Origin: Echeneis naucrates
Taxonomy: Eukaryota > Chordata > Actinopteri > Carangiformes > Echeneidae
Direction of reading: 5' to 3'
Assembly (NCBI RefSeq): GCF_900963305.1
Contig: NC_042518.1
Coordinates: forward strand, 7,047,548 to 7,111,547
Length of the DNA: 64,000 nt
Positions within the stretch are counted from its first letter, which is position 1. Every line of letters begins with the position of its first letter. Below the pieces are notes generated by a model. That model was not told the DNA's origin, did not search any database, and was given only the letters and a program-made list of their open reading frames with translations. The position numbers and the translations under genes were made by a program. Shown here piece by piece: positions 37,798 through 49,203 of this stretch.

Positions 37798-40700
37798 ATG
37801 GCGGGACATGAGGTGAAACCTGAGGACGTTTTTATGGATGAGGCGATGGTTGAAAAGGCAGCTAATGAGCAAAACTCGCATCAAAAGGGAGAGGAAATAA
37901 ACTTCAGCCAAGTCTTTGAAATACGACTGGCATACAGAAGTGAGGAAAATTACAGAATTACTGATCAGTACATAAATGTGAATTGTGCTCAGGTAAGTGA
38001 GAGGTCATTTCTCCACAGACATCCTGAACATCGACAACTTATGGGACTACACATCCCTGACCAGGCTTGATCTGAACAACAACATGATAAAGATTATTGA
38101 CGGTTTGGACCATCTGATTCATCTGAAATGGCTCAGTAAGATGACGCTCGTCATAACTGTGTTGACATACTATTACAAAACATTGTGGAATAAATCCCAA
38201 CTAAGAAACGTCTTTCTGAATGTATCTTTTAGATCTTTCTTTCAACCAGATAAAGAAAATTCAAGGTCTCCAGTCTCTACAGAAACTTGATTTGCTGAAT
38301 TTGTCCTACAACAGAATCTCTGTCATTGAAAACATGGACAAACTTGAGAAACTCACTCATTTCTCAATTGCACACAATCTCCTCCAACAGCTGGACAATG
38401 TAAAATAAGCTTATGAAATAAGTCGCATATTAAATATGCATGTGCATTTTTATTGCAAGTTTTATATAATATTTGTTTACTGTAGTTTGATAATGTAACA
38501 TTATCAAATGTTTTTGTATTCTTATTCAAATTAATTTCAAAGGTGCGCTATCTTAGGCAACTTAAGGGCCTCTTCTCCCTCAACCTATTTGGAAATCCTC
38601 TCTGTGAGGAAGATGATTACCTGCTTTTTATTGCTGGCTACCTTCCAAACCTGACGAGCCTAGACAGCAGAATAATTCATCAGGAGACAGTAAGTATAAA
38701 TATGATGATATATGTTTTTAATTTCAATCACATAGAAAACATCTCAAGCCTGTGTATTCATAAATTGTAATGTTGCTATGGCATAACTAAAATATGTATG
38801 TCCATGTACAGAAAAACAAAGCATCAATCAAATACCATGATGACATTGAGAAAATAAAACATGAAGAGCTGCAGCTGCAACAGGCTCTTGATGCTGAGCA
38901 AAGAGAGAAAGCTGAACGTCAGTTACACAAAGTAATATAAAGTTTTTCATTTGGTAACACATTGCTCACGGTCCTCTCAAGCTTGAAATGGAAATGGAGT
39001 ATGGCAATTCAGCTTGTTTTTTTCTACAGGATGCCTTTGTGGAGTTCCTAAATGGCTCTTATTTCTTTAAGAGCATGCTTAAAGATGATCCAGAGGCAGA
39101 GACACTACACTGCGTGACAGGTGTGACTGACCTGCTTCAAAAATATCCTTTGATTCTTGGCTTTCTCATCATTGCAGGTATATTAATGACATATAAATCA
39201 TATAAACTGGGGCCCTCATATTCCTTGACTCTGCCCTTACATTTGAGCACCAAATGGTGGCTCTGTGTACGCAGTTGTTTGAAATAGGCTTGACTGAGCA
39301 TGAACGACGAAAGACAGAAATTAAGTCTTTCTTCAGTGGATTAAATCAAACTTTTAAATTCTACCAGCAGGAAGCATTACAGATAGTGGCAAATGTTGAC
39401 CAGCAACACAAGGAGGTGGGCTGGGAAACATTTTATCATATTCTCAGCAAACAAGTGCAGTCACTAAACTTGCTATTGCAGATCAGTAATACAAACTCTC
39501 CTGTTTACACCTTTCTAGAGGATTGTACAGTTGCAGCAGTCATCGGACCCAGACGTGCTGAAGGTCAATATTAACCACTGTAATGATGAAATCAGCAAGT
39601 TCACTGACAGACTCATGTCACTGGAGTTTCAGATGGGCAGGCAGTTCGAGGTATGTCTGTGTATGAATATGTTCAGTACAGGCCAAAAGTTTGGACACAC
39701 TTTTCTATTCATTTGAATGGGAAGGTGTGTCCAAACTTTTGGCCTGTACTGTATGTGCATATAAACCTTTGTATAATTTGAAAAATTTAGTTGGAATTGA
39801 GTCATGCCTTGTTTAATAAATTGTAACAAACCAAAATAAGCAAAGCGCTAAAAAAATTATCTTCCCTTTTTCAACTTTAGGCTATCATCAAAAAGTTGGA
39901 CGACAACATCTCAGAAATGGTCGGCAATTTTACTGAAACTGTGCAAGAGATATATCCTTTCTCACAAAATGATCTGGATACATCTTAATACAACGTCAAA
40001 TTGACCCACAAGACTATATTGCAAAGTGACGTTTGTCTAGGCTTATTGAGTTTCACTGCTAATTGCCTTTTTTTTTTTTTTTATATTGTGAGGATAACAT
40101 CTTTGACACAATCATACATTTGCCCAGTGCCGTGATCTGGAGGATAATTATTATCTCAACATGCAAAAAATTGCTGTGGAAACTCTGGAGAAAGTGGCAA
40201 AGGACGACCTGGAAGAGGACATACCAGATGATGTTAAAATAGTAAGTATCTCTTCTAGGCTGATGGGAAAAAGATGGGCTTAGACTAGGCTTTCTGTAGT
40301 GTGGACTATTGTGGCCTTGTAGTCAATGTTGATAACAACTTTGGCTCTGATCAATGTCAGATGAGGCAAAGCATGAGTGTGTACTGTGCAAATCTTAGCA
40401 TTATGGGTTGGGGATGTTAAAACATTTCATTAGCAGTGGGCAGTCTCCTCAGACTCTCACACCTGAATTCTGCCTTTGTGCAGCTCTTCACAGACAAAGA
40501 TGCAGTGATGGACGTGCTGACCACCAGCCATGACAACCACTTGCTCAAGCTCTATAACCGAGAGACTCAGCTCATTACAGATGTCAATGCCTGGAAAGCC
40601 GCGACCATTGAAGGGGTAGGGAGTGGAAACGGCTTTAGAGCAAACATCACATGTTTTGTTGTACAATGTTCAACCTCTACTCCATATGCCCCAGGTCTAA

Positions 40701-40836
40701 TTTATTTATTTATTTTTTTTGTCTTCATGTGTTATTTCAGATTCAAGAGACACAGTTTAAGCAGAGTCGTGTGCGCATCCAGGACACACTTAGATATGCA
40801 GAGTATTTGAAGGCGCAGGTGGAGAGGTTTCAGTAA
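37798..40836 (+). CDS. drc3: Dynein regulatory complex subunit 3 (DRC3/LRRC48), complete, 12 exons, 511 aa
   Basis: Component of the nexin-dynein regulatory complex in motile ciliary axonemes. Exons: 37798-37939, 38019-38135, 38233-38399, 38543-38689, 38812-38931, 39030-39142, 39241-39415, 39519-39650, 39881-39951, 40118-40241, 40484-40615, 40741-40836. The N-terminus MAGHEVKPEDVFMDE resembles the human start. Leucine-rich repeats follow (NIDNLWDYTSLTRLDL; LDLLNLSYNRISVIENM; FSLNLFGNPLCEEDDY), then long charged helices likely to be coiled coil (HEELQLQQALDAEQREKAE). AQCRDLE and the C-terminal NRETQLI agree with human DRC3 (523 aa). Introns 6 and 9 begin ATATCCTTT and end AC; only those joins restore the family sequence. 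The other ten are GT-AG. It shares a promoter with tom1l2, as in human. Confidence 0.94.
39143..39240 (+). other. U12-type AT-AC intron (drc3 intron 6, 98 bp)
   Basis: The 5' splice site is an exact U12 consensus ATATCCTTT (39143-39151). TTCCTTGAC at 39221-39229 matches the U12 branch consensus with A at 39228, 12 nt before the terminal AC (39239-39240). Splicing is in phase 2 and gives LLQKFEHQMVALCTQLFEIGL-like sequence, as in human DRC3. A GT-AG alternative breaks the alignment. Confidence 0.9.
39674..39751. mobile_element. 78-bp near-perfect palindromic MITE in drc3 intron 8
   Basis: Ends CAGTACAGGCCAAAAGTT and its inverse pair almost completely around a short centre. I recall this palindrome as common in fish genomes. 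It is probably a deletion product of a Tc1/mariner-like element, since TA lies at the right flank, but the left flank is TT, so the duplication is not clean. It is far too short to encode anything. Confidence 0.75.
39952..40117 (+). other. U12-type AT-AC intron (drc3 intron 9, 166 bp)
   Basis: The 5' site again reads ATATCCTTT (39952-39960). The branch-like ATCTTTGAC (40099-40107) places A 11 nt before the terminal AC (40116-40117). It is in phase 2, and the next exon again starts ATTTG. The join yields VQEIFAQCRDLE, matching the human VQSLMAQCRDLE. Confidence 0.88.
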
Positions 40837-41075
40837 CACAATGTAATAAGGAGACATGGAACTTAGCATTTTCTGAAACTGTCACCAATTTCCCCCTCCA
40901 AGATAAAGTCAGTCAGTCATTTTGTGTATTTGTTCAGATTTACCTAAACTTCATATTATATAAACCTATAAACCTTAAAGCAAATATATTGCTGTATAAA
41001 ATAAATTATATAGAATATAGATATAGAAGAATAGAGTGATCACCTGTAAACTTTAAGATGTTTGAAAAATTATTA

Positions 41076-41081
41076 AATAAA
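41076..41081 (+). terminator. drc3 poly(A) signal AATAAA
   Basis: The hexamer lies 240 bp after the drc3 stop and about 250 bp before the gid4 start. An earlier ATAAAATAAA run near 40998 is an alternative. Confidence 0.55.
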
Positions 41082-41111
41082 CATGTGCGAACAAAAGAAT
41101 CCGAATAAATT

Positions 41112-41134
41112 ATGCAAATCGTGTGATGACGTCA
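41112..41134 (+). promoter_or_regulatory. gid4 promoter elements: octamer ATGCAAAT and palindromic CRE
   Basis: ATGCAAAT (41112-41119) and TGACGTCA (41127-41134) lie about 200 bp upstream of the gid4 start, in the short gap after drc3. GC content rises sharply from 41173. No TATA box is seen. Confidence 0.45.
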
Positions 41135-41140
41135 GCTAGA

Positions 41141-41172
41141 TTTTTTTTTTTTTTTTTTTGGGGGGGGGGGGG
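41141..41172. repeat. T19-G13 composite homopolymer
   Basis: Nineteen T then thirteen G, directly between the CRE and the gid4 5'UTR. Similar T-then-G runs occur in the gid4 3'UTR (44209-44226). Confidence 0.9.
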
Positions 41173-41334
41173 CAGCCAATGGCGACTTTCCTTACTGAGG
41201 AGTCGGCCACGGTGCTAAAGGTAGCCGGACTCTCCAAAGAGATGCTGTAGTGCCGAGGAGCCAGGTCCCCCAGCAGCTCACACGCTGGCTGAAGTTCGGA
41301 GTCGGCTGGCAGACCCTCCGGTGTCGCAGAGTTC

Positions 41335-43728
41335 ATGACGGTTGCTGACGGTGACACTTTAGCGCTCATCATGCCCGTCCGAGCGGAGTGCTGCAGCGCC
41401 CCGAGCTCGGCCTGCTCATCCTCGGCCTCTCTTGTTCCCCCTGCCCCGATCAACACCTTCCAGCCGGGGGTGGCCACCTCGCTGCTGTACAGCGGAGCAC
41501 AGTTTCGGGGTTACCAGAAAAGCAAAGGCAACGCTTACGACGTTGAGGTTGTTCTGCAGGTAAAAACATGCCACTGCAGTGCATTAACTCTGCTTTATTT
41601 TCATAGTTTTTTTAATTTTCACATGTTAAGTCAGCAGATTTGTAGCTGTTAGCTGCTTTAGCTGTTTTTGCTGTCAAACACTAACACGCTGACCCAGTTT
41701 GGAGCCAGTAGAAGGGACTGTCTTTCTACTTTTGGGCATTTTAGACTCGGACTAATTTTCATTAATGGCCGTTTTCTAACTTGCAGCACACACACACACA
41801 CACACACATATATCTAAATATTAGCATTAGCATTTGAGAATAGCTTCTTAAATGAATGAAATGCTCCCTGTCACCAGACATACTAAGAATAAATGACTAC
41901 CTGTTTGTCTCTGTTCATCCCACACTGCTGCCATTTCCATCCGACACAAATAACGAGGAGCCTTTTTATATTTTTGCTTGAGTGCTTGTGATCTCAGCCA
42001 TTTAAGTGTTATCTTGAATCTGTTTGTGTTGAGCAGCATGTGACTGTGGAGGACTCCTACTTGTGTGGATATCTGAAGATCAAAGGCCTTACAGAGGTGA
42101 GCTGTGAAACTAGGTCAAATGTAATTCCACTGAACTTTTTGCTGTCAAAAACTATGCACAAGCTAGTTTAAACGGTTGATCCCGTTTAAGCGAGTAGAAA
42201 CTGGTTTCCTCTTGTGTGATCCTGGCTGAACAAAGATTTGATGTTGGTAATTTGGGGGGGGGCATTAGTTTTATTCCTCCTCTGCAGACTCCAGTCCTTA
42301 GCTTTAAGTGTGTCAACTGTATACCCGTTACATTATGCAACATATGCATGTTGAAAGGTCAGCAGGTTCCTGGGGATGATTTTGGCTGTGGCACAGTGGA
42401 ATGAAAGATGAGAAGGCAGTTTGGTTCTGTGTCACTGTGTGAGAGATCAATTATGTTTGAACTGACATGGTGTTTATGACAGTTAACAGGGTGTGAAATC
42501 TAGATGCACAACCTGGTATCAAGAGTAATTAACAACACGGGAAGGAGGATACTACATCTAAAGCGTTGCATCACAGTTACTGTATTTGTTGTGGCTACAA
42601 AGTGATGGACTAACTGGGTGCTTGATTCAGTGTCGTTAGCAATGAAGTTTGGCTGTCAGCGCTAATCTAACATTTTTTTTAAATATTGTTTTTGACTTGA
42701 TTCTTCTTCTGACAGGAATATCCCACTCTCACAACATTCTTTGCTGGTGAAATCATCAGCCGCAAGAGGCCTTTTTTAACTAGAAAGTGGGACGCAGATG
42801 AGGATGTAGACCGAAAGCACTGGGTATGTTCTTTATTGTGTTCCTTTTTGTTTTTTGAGATTTGGTTTTTAAAAAATGAATCACAGAAGAGAATTAAAAA
42901 TTTGATCAGTCTAATACATCAGCACAGACATGATGCAACAGCATTCACAGACAATTTCACTGGCTAGAGTTGATGAGCAACCAAGCCCAGACAGTAACTT
43001 TCTGTATGATGTTAAGGCCTGTTCACCGTAATTTTGTAAAGTAATTGAATTGTTTAGCTCCCTTTTGATTTACAATTTACATTGATTTTCAAATGGATGC
43101 ATTTTTTTTTATGTACAAGTAATGCTTTATAATGACGATTAACATACATTTAAGAAAATTAATCTTTTCAATCTTGTTGCAGTTCTCTTCAGTTTCTGTT
43201 CTCTCACCAGTATTTATTGTACTCTCAACTAGTGCAAGTTTCAGCCTTTTTACAAATATGCCAAAAGCTTCAACTCAGATGACTTTGAGTATGACGCATT
43301 GGACAATAGTGATTATGTCTTCATGAGGTGGAAGGTCAGTACAAAATCTTACTGTCACACCTGTCTCAGCTCTCTTGTGTGTTAATTTTAAACTTAACCT
43401 TTTCTCTTTCTTGCTACCTCAGGAGCAGTTTCTAGTTCCAGACCACACTATCAAAGATATCAGTGGCGCGTCCTTTGCAGGCTTCTACTACATCTGTTTC
43501 CAGAAGTCTACAGCCACTATCGAGGGCTATTATTACCATAGGAGCTCTGAATGGTAACTACTCCTTCTGTTTGTTCCTCTTCAAATCCCATTAATAAAAG
43601 AGTAATTTCCATATTTCTTATACATTTTTGTCTTGTGTTTTTTTTTTTTTTTTAACATCTCCAGGTACCAGTCTCTAAACCTGAACCATGTTCAAGAGCA
43701 CAGTATGCCCATTTATGAATTTCGGTGA
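41335..43728 (+). CDS. gid4: GID4, substrate receptor of the CTLH (GID) E3 ubiquitin ligase, complete, 6 exons
   Basis: Recognises Pro/N-degron proteins and hands them to the CTLH ligase. Exons: 41335-41559, 42037-42096, 42716-42823, 43233-43334, 43423-43553, 43665-43728. From the first ATG the product is 229 aa. The ATG at 41371 (MPVRAECC) gives 217 aa and lines up with the internal MPVRTEC of human GID4 (300 aa), so the human N-terminal extension is absent or differs. The beta-barrel core is almost identical to human: [121 protein letters not shown], ending YEFR. Exon 4 begins CKF where human has GKF. Confidence 0.96.
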
Positions 43729-45423
43729 CACAAACATGCAGGATTATCGGGTGAAGTAAGGGACAGTTCATGCTGTGCTGTGTTTAAATGGGACGGGAAG
43801 GTCGGAGGAGCCCCTTAATGCCAAGAATGGCTGTGACCTGTTTTCCTCACTGTGGGGAAATAAATATTCCTCTGATGGAAAGAAGGCACAGTGAGACAGA
43901 AGACCTGAAAGGAAGCCAGATGGACAGTTCTCAGAGTTCATGTAGAACTAATGTTTGCTTCAGATCTCATTTTTAATTTCTCATTTTTTGCCTGTTTTTA
44001 TTTCACTAATGTGCAGCTGATTATTTTTATTTTTTTTTTGTGCTTTTTTGTGCTTTGTCAGCATCTGTCTCCAAGTAACTGGACATCCAAACAAGCTCCA
44101 GGTTTATTTAGGGGAGACACACACAAAAAAATAGCTGCCTGTTAGTTAAGAAATGTAAACAAAAGAGTATTAAATTGTAAGAGAAGTTTTTTTTTTTTTT
44201 TTCCAGTACTTTTTTTTTTGGGGGGGCAGAGCGTCTTCGAAATACTGCTTTGACGCACCTTAGCGTTCAATGCAGAGTGCGATGTAGGAGTCTTGCCACA
44301 AGGTTTCAGTGTTATCGATGAAGAGCAGTGATCCACTCTATAAGACACAGTTGTGGACTGTTGATTGGGGTAGTATGAATTAGTAACTTTCACTAATGCC
44401 CAATTGTTTTCAAGCTGCTATATTTTCAAAGGTCCTCCAACAAAAAGTCTGTTAATGGCTTCACTTTGACTTTTCTCTATGCAAGCCAAAGGAATGGTTT
44501 CTTACACCACCTAACTTATTGTTTTATTTTCACATTGTTGCTCTTCCAGACTGATTATATTTATTTTTTTAATCTAGAGGGAAATGAATAGTAAAATTAT
44601 GAATGATGGGGGGTGAGAGATTATTTAATTGCAATGACCAGCATTTAAAGCTCAGACGTGTGGCAGCACCTTCTACTCGTGCTTATTGTGAAACTTAGTT
44701 TTCCAGAATTTTGGTCATGTTAAAGTTGGACCAGAAGATTATCTTAGAGATCTCATGTGTAGCTTGAGTGACTGGAGGCTTCGTCTTTTGATATACTAAG
44801 TTTTGACAGTTCCTTTCCACGCATGGTCACATTAATCTATCCTACATCGTTTCCACGAGTACAAAAAGTGAAAATGTGGATGTGTCTGTTTTATTAATTT
44901 TTATTCCTTTTTCTTGTGTTAGTGAGAAAAAGTGTGAGGCAGGATAAATCCTCCTTGATGCTTTAGGGAAAACCTGCTGCCTTACCATTTTAAACGTTTG
45001 TAGAGCTTTTTGTATATGTGTAACAAAAGGTTGGTTCCATCTTATTTGAAAGAAATCATGGAAGTGTACTGTGTTTGAGAGGAGTTGTGCTTTTCATCAA
45101 CCTCTGATTGGATAAATTTGTGATGTTTAAGTCCTGCTGGAGAGAGCATGTACACCGCCTGCTTCTTTGGTGGTTGTGGAAATACTTTTTAGTACTGTCA
45201 AGCTCAATAAGTTGACCAATCCAAATTACTTTAAATTAACTTGCTTTTTTTAATCCTTGAAATAATAGAGACATCTACAAATGAAATGTGCAATGTAAGA
45301 AACTAGTGTTTGTTTGGAAGTGTGTCTATAAAAGCAAGTGATTGATTATACCAGATTCAAAGGATCAGTTTAAGATGATGTAAGATAAATCTGCTATGAA
45401 TGTAATGAGTGAGGGGAAATAAA
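43729..45423 (+). other. gid4 3'UTR
   Basis: No coding exon. It is AT-rich with T-tracts and ends with the clear AATAAA at 45418-45423 in GGGGAAATAAAAAC. This gives a 1.7-kb 3'UTR. Confidence 0.6.
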
Positions 45424-46345
45424 AACTATTTGTATTTTCATGCGGTTCCTTTTTCATTTCTTTCAATTAGACCAAGCTCTACAAAAAAAATCCTCAGTTT
45501 TTAAGAGCGCAAAGATTTTTACTAACACTAGATGTCACTAGTGAACCATAGTTTTTCCCATTTCTCAAAGAGTAGTTGCTGTGCTAGGGACAAAATTTGC
45601 TAAGAGCTTCAGGTTAAATTCACACGAAACAGCAGTTTGTGTGCTGTGTAAAAACAAACAAACACAAAAAACTTTTTTTTTTAAATTATGTTTGTATTGT
45701 TAGATGTTAACAGGAATCCCAAGACAGAAGTTTTCTGTAAGTGGCCAGCCAATTGCAGTTTTACTTTTCAATGTTTAGCTAAAAAAAGGAAACAATGGAA
45801 ATAATTTATCAATAATTACAGCTCAAGATGCCTGGCAAAATATCAGAAATTATTTTCATGTTAAGTTTGGTGACAGTGGGAATGAATGATTCTGCATTGT
45901 ATCCCCCAATAAGTCTAAACTGGTTCCAAAAACAGAGCCATCTCTTTCCACTAAGTTGTCCGGGCTGCTTTCCATCCTTTTGTTTAAAATGTTATGTTGG
46001 GAAGAGTCAACACTGAATGTGATTAACCTGAAGGAATGGGAACTACATAAAGAAATGAATTGAATTGAAATAACTCTGTGGAGTTTTCTTTTTCTGTGTA
46101 TATTTATATAATCTTACCATGAGCTCTTAATAATTAACCTCTCTATTTAGGCCAAAATTCCTTCACAATCACTGTGAGCTGCAATGTTCCCTTGATAGGT
46201 AACAAACATAAACCTGTTTGCAGTACAGCTGCCATCTTACAATACTATTATTAGCAATGCTGGAATTTCCTGACAGCGACGTGCAGACTTGTACACCTGT
46301 CTGTGGTTCTGTGACTCACAGAGCCACACCTGCACAAGAGCTGGG
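45424..46345. other. gid4-noxo1 intergenic junction region
   Basis: No gene recognised. This interval joins the block homologous to human 17p11.2 with the one homologous to 16p13.3. It is AT-rich with A and T tracts (45483-45490, 45670-45682). No transposon or segmental duplication is visible that would explain the join. Confidence 0.5.
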
Positions 46346-46353
46346 TATATAAA
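46346..46353 (+). promoter_or_regulatory. noxo1 TATA box
   Basis: TATATAAA lies 62 bp upstream of the start codon used, so transcription should start near 46375-46380. This supports the ATG at 46415 over the in-frame GTG or other upstream codons. Confidence 0.65.
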
Positions 46354-46414
46354 GTGTCCCTGTAGAGTCCAGAACACAGCTGACAGGACAGGGCTGAAGA
46401 TCCCAATCCGGATC

Positions 46415-49203
46415 ATGGAGCGGTATCCTCACAGTGTGCGTCTGATCGGAGTGATGCACAAGGAGAAGAGCAAAGTAAGCTCAAATGGAGTGATTTCTTT
46501 ATGCAGAAGTTTGTGCTTTTCTGTAGTGTGATCAACACCTGCATCTTCTCAATCCAGATGTATGTGACCTCCGTGCTTTGGTCTGACCAGAGTGACGTCG
46601 TAGTTTACAGAACTTTACGGGATTTCAAGAAATTGCACGTGAGTATGAAACATTTGTCTAATTCAGGTGGGGACTGAGATTCCTTTTTCAAAAAGAAAGA
46701 AAGAAATCTCTAATTCAAATTGCTCCTTCTAGAAACAAATGAAGAAAGCATTTCCAACAGCAAGTAGGGGGAGAAAATCAAACAGAATCATCCCCAAATT
46801 TCGAGGTAAGTGCGAGTTTCCAGCTGCAGTTTGTGTAGACAGCAACAGAACAACAGGCTGACTTTGTGTGACTTTGTCTCCCCCAGTAAGGAGGGCAAAG
46901 CAGGGTGGACAAAGGAAGGGTCCCACCAAATCACTTGGGCGCCTCAAATCCTTGCAGAAATACTGTAACGAGCTTTTGAACTGCGACCCGAGGGTCACAC
47001 AGTCTGCAGAGCTGATTCAGTTCTTCCAGCCAAAAGACCAGGACTTGCAGCCGGAATTCTCCAAGAACAGGTAACCTATAATCCAACAGTTTTGCGTGGG
47101 GATGCAAGATGAGTTTCACATTCTTACCAACCCTGCAGCTCATGATTGAAGTGTTTGGCTTTACTCAAAAAGAACAGGAGCTGCAAAGTGAATAGAAATA
47201 GTTTAAATTGTGACAAAAAGCAAAAACAAATTATAGCTTTTTTCCCCTCAGGAAAAATCTATATATGCAGCAATTGAGAGAAAAATGTCAAGAACTGAAA
47301 CATGACAAATAGTCAAATAATATCACTTAAAGTGCCTGCATTTGGACTGCTTAAATAGTATCTGTGACCAGAGCTTTATAAAGAAAGGCAAAAAGACCAA
47401 AAACCAATTCAGAAAGTAACTTGACAGCACCAAAGATGCAAAGGTGAAAATGAATGAAGTTCTTCAAGCTTCTACATACCTCACAATTAACCACCTGCAA
47501 CTCTCTTCCTCAGCATTATGATAATGCCTTCAGATAATGATCTCAAGACAGGACAAGCAGATAACGTGACACAGCCATTCATCACGGAGACATACAGATG
47601 TGTGGCACCATACGAGACCAAAGACACCAAGAACAAACCATTCAAAGTGGCACTGGATGAAAAAGTGGATGTGCTCATCAAAGACAAAGCAGGTGACTAA
47701 ACAGACTTTGATCAGTCTCGTGTTAATGGTTGTAATGGAATCAAAAATACACTTTAGGATGAGATTAATGTGGGTTTCCTTTGGTTCAGGATGGTGGCTT
47801 GTGGAGAATGATAATAAACAAATGGCCTGGTTCCCCGCACCCTACTTGCAGCGGCTATCCGATGACGATGATGAGGATGAAGATTTCACAGATGAGACAA
47901 CTGGAAAAGGTACATGCATGTATACCGTTTGTTGTACCCACCCGAAAGACGCAACAGTTGAATGTTCCATCAACACCTTTTGACCTTTGTCGGTCCATGT
48001 CAGTCACATTATGTGTTTCTTTTCACTCTCAGGAACACTGTGCACTGCAATCAAGAACTACAAAGCCACCAAAGATGATGAGATATCTGTAAACATCGGT
48101 GTGGTGGTGGAGGTCCTGCAGAAGTCTGACAATGGCTGGTGGTTTATCAGGTATGTTTTTCATCTTCAGTTTGCAGAGGAGGTTGCAACAGAGACATTGG
48201 TGGCTGTCAGAACCAGAAGGGAGAGATGTTTGAAAATAAATAGGACAATGATGGAAGTTACAAAATAGTAGACATAAGGCAAGAGACAAAGACATTCATC
48301 AGTCAGTGTGAGGCTAACCAAGATCAATTATCAACTGAATAGACCCGTAGTCTGAAAACATACTGTAAATAAGAACCAGTAAAAATCTAATGGACCAATA
48401 AAAATCCAGGTTGTCAACCCTTCGTTCTTTTTTCCCCTCTCAACAGATACAATGGTAAAGCAGGTTACATTCCTTGCATGTACCTGCAGCCGTGTAACTT
48501 TCCTCACGTCCACATGACAGCCAACAATCAAGCTCGTCGAACCTCCTACCAACTTACAGTCCCCTCCTCCACCCTGAAACAGTCCCAGCAGCTCAGCCTC
48601 TCCCAGGGGAACCTGCTACAAGCTCCCCCTGTCAGGTCTTACTCTCCTAGCCCGCTCCAACAAAACATCAAGCAGAGGTCGCATTCTCTTGACATCCTAT
48701 CTGAGCGACCTTTGACTCAGCTTTTACAGAGTACCACCAACACCAATGTTGCCACCACACCTGCCACTCCGAAATACGTTCCCCCGCCCACCATCATGGT
48801 GGAGATGGATGGTGAGGAAGAAGAACAGAGCAGGAACGAGAGATCAGAAAGCATAGACAGCTTTGTGAGCAGTGACAGCGACTTCAGTAACTTCAGCGAT
48901 GACCTCATGTCCTCCTCAGCAAGCTCATCCCTAAACCTGAGCTACGGGGCCAACAACGAACAAATTCGCCTCAGCCGTACACCTCCACCTACAATCAGCA
49001 ACCACCTCAGCCCAACAATGGGCTCAGAGGGGAAAATGACCCCCAGCGTTTCTGATCCTACCCTCTACAGGGGGCCCACCACACCGAAGGTGCCGCCAAG
49101 GCCACAGGCTCAGGAGATCCTCACCCGCTGCAGCACTATCACCCGAAAGAATGCAGCCAGAGGCGGTGCGTCACCCACCCCTAATGAGATCCTGGGCCGA
49201 TGA
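46415..49203 (+). CDS. noxo1: NADPH oxidase organizer 1, complete, 8 exons, 523 aa
   Basis: Scaffold that assembles NOX1/NOX3-type NADPH oxidases at membranes. Exons: 46415-46474, 46558-46638, 46733-46805, 46887-47070, 47514-47692, 47790-47909, 48033-48150, 48447-49203. The PX domain covers about residues 1-125 ([41 protein letters not shown]). SH3-1 is about 156-213 with [19 protein letters not shown], very close to human NOXO1 and unlike p47phox. SH3-2 is about 234-288 ([33 protein letters not shown]). The long last exon is Ser/Gln-rich, then acidic and Ser-rich. It ends with a proline motif TPKVPPRPQ and RCSTITRK, matching the NOXA1-binding tail of human NOXO1. Human NOXO1 is about 370-376 aa, so the tail here is extended. 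It is convergent with tbl3. Confidence 0.93.

Noticed and set aside
39143-39182. GT-AG reading of drc3 intron 6 using GCAG|GTATATT near 39178
   Set aside because: It would keep YPLILGFLIIAG, which has no match in DRC3, and would break the frame into FEHQMVALC; the AT-AC join restores the family sequence.
46289-46414. Upstream in-frame extension of noxo1
   Set aside because: The TATA box at 46346 lies inside it, and human NOXO1 starts at the position equivalent to 46415.
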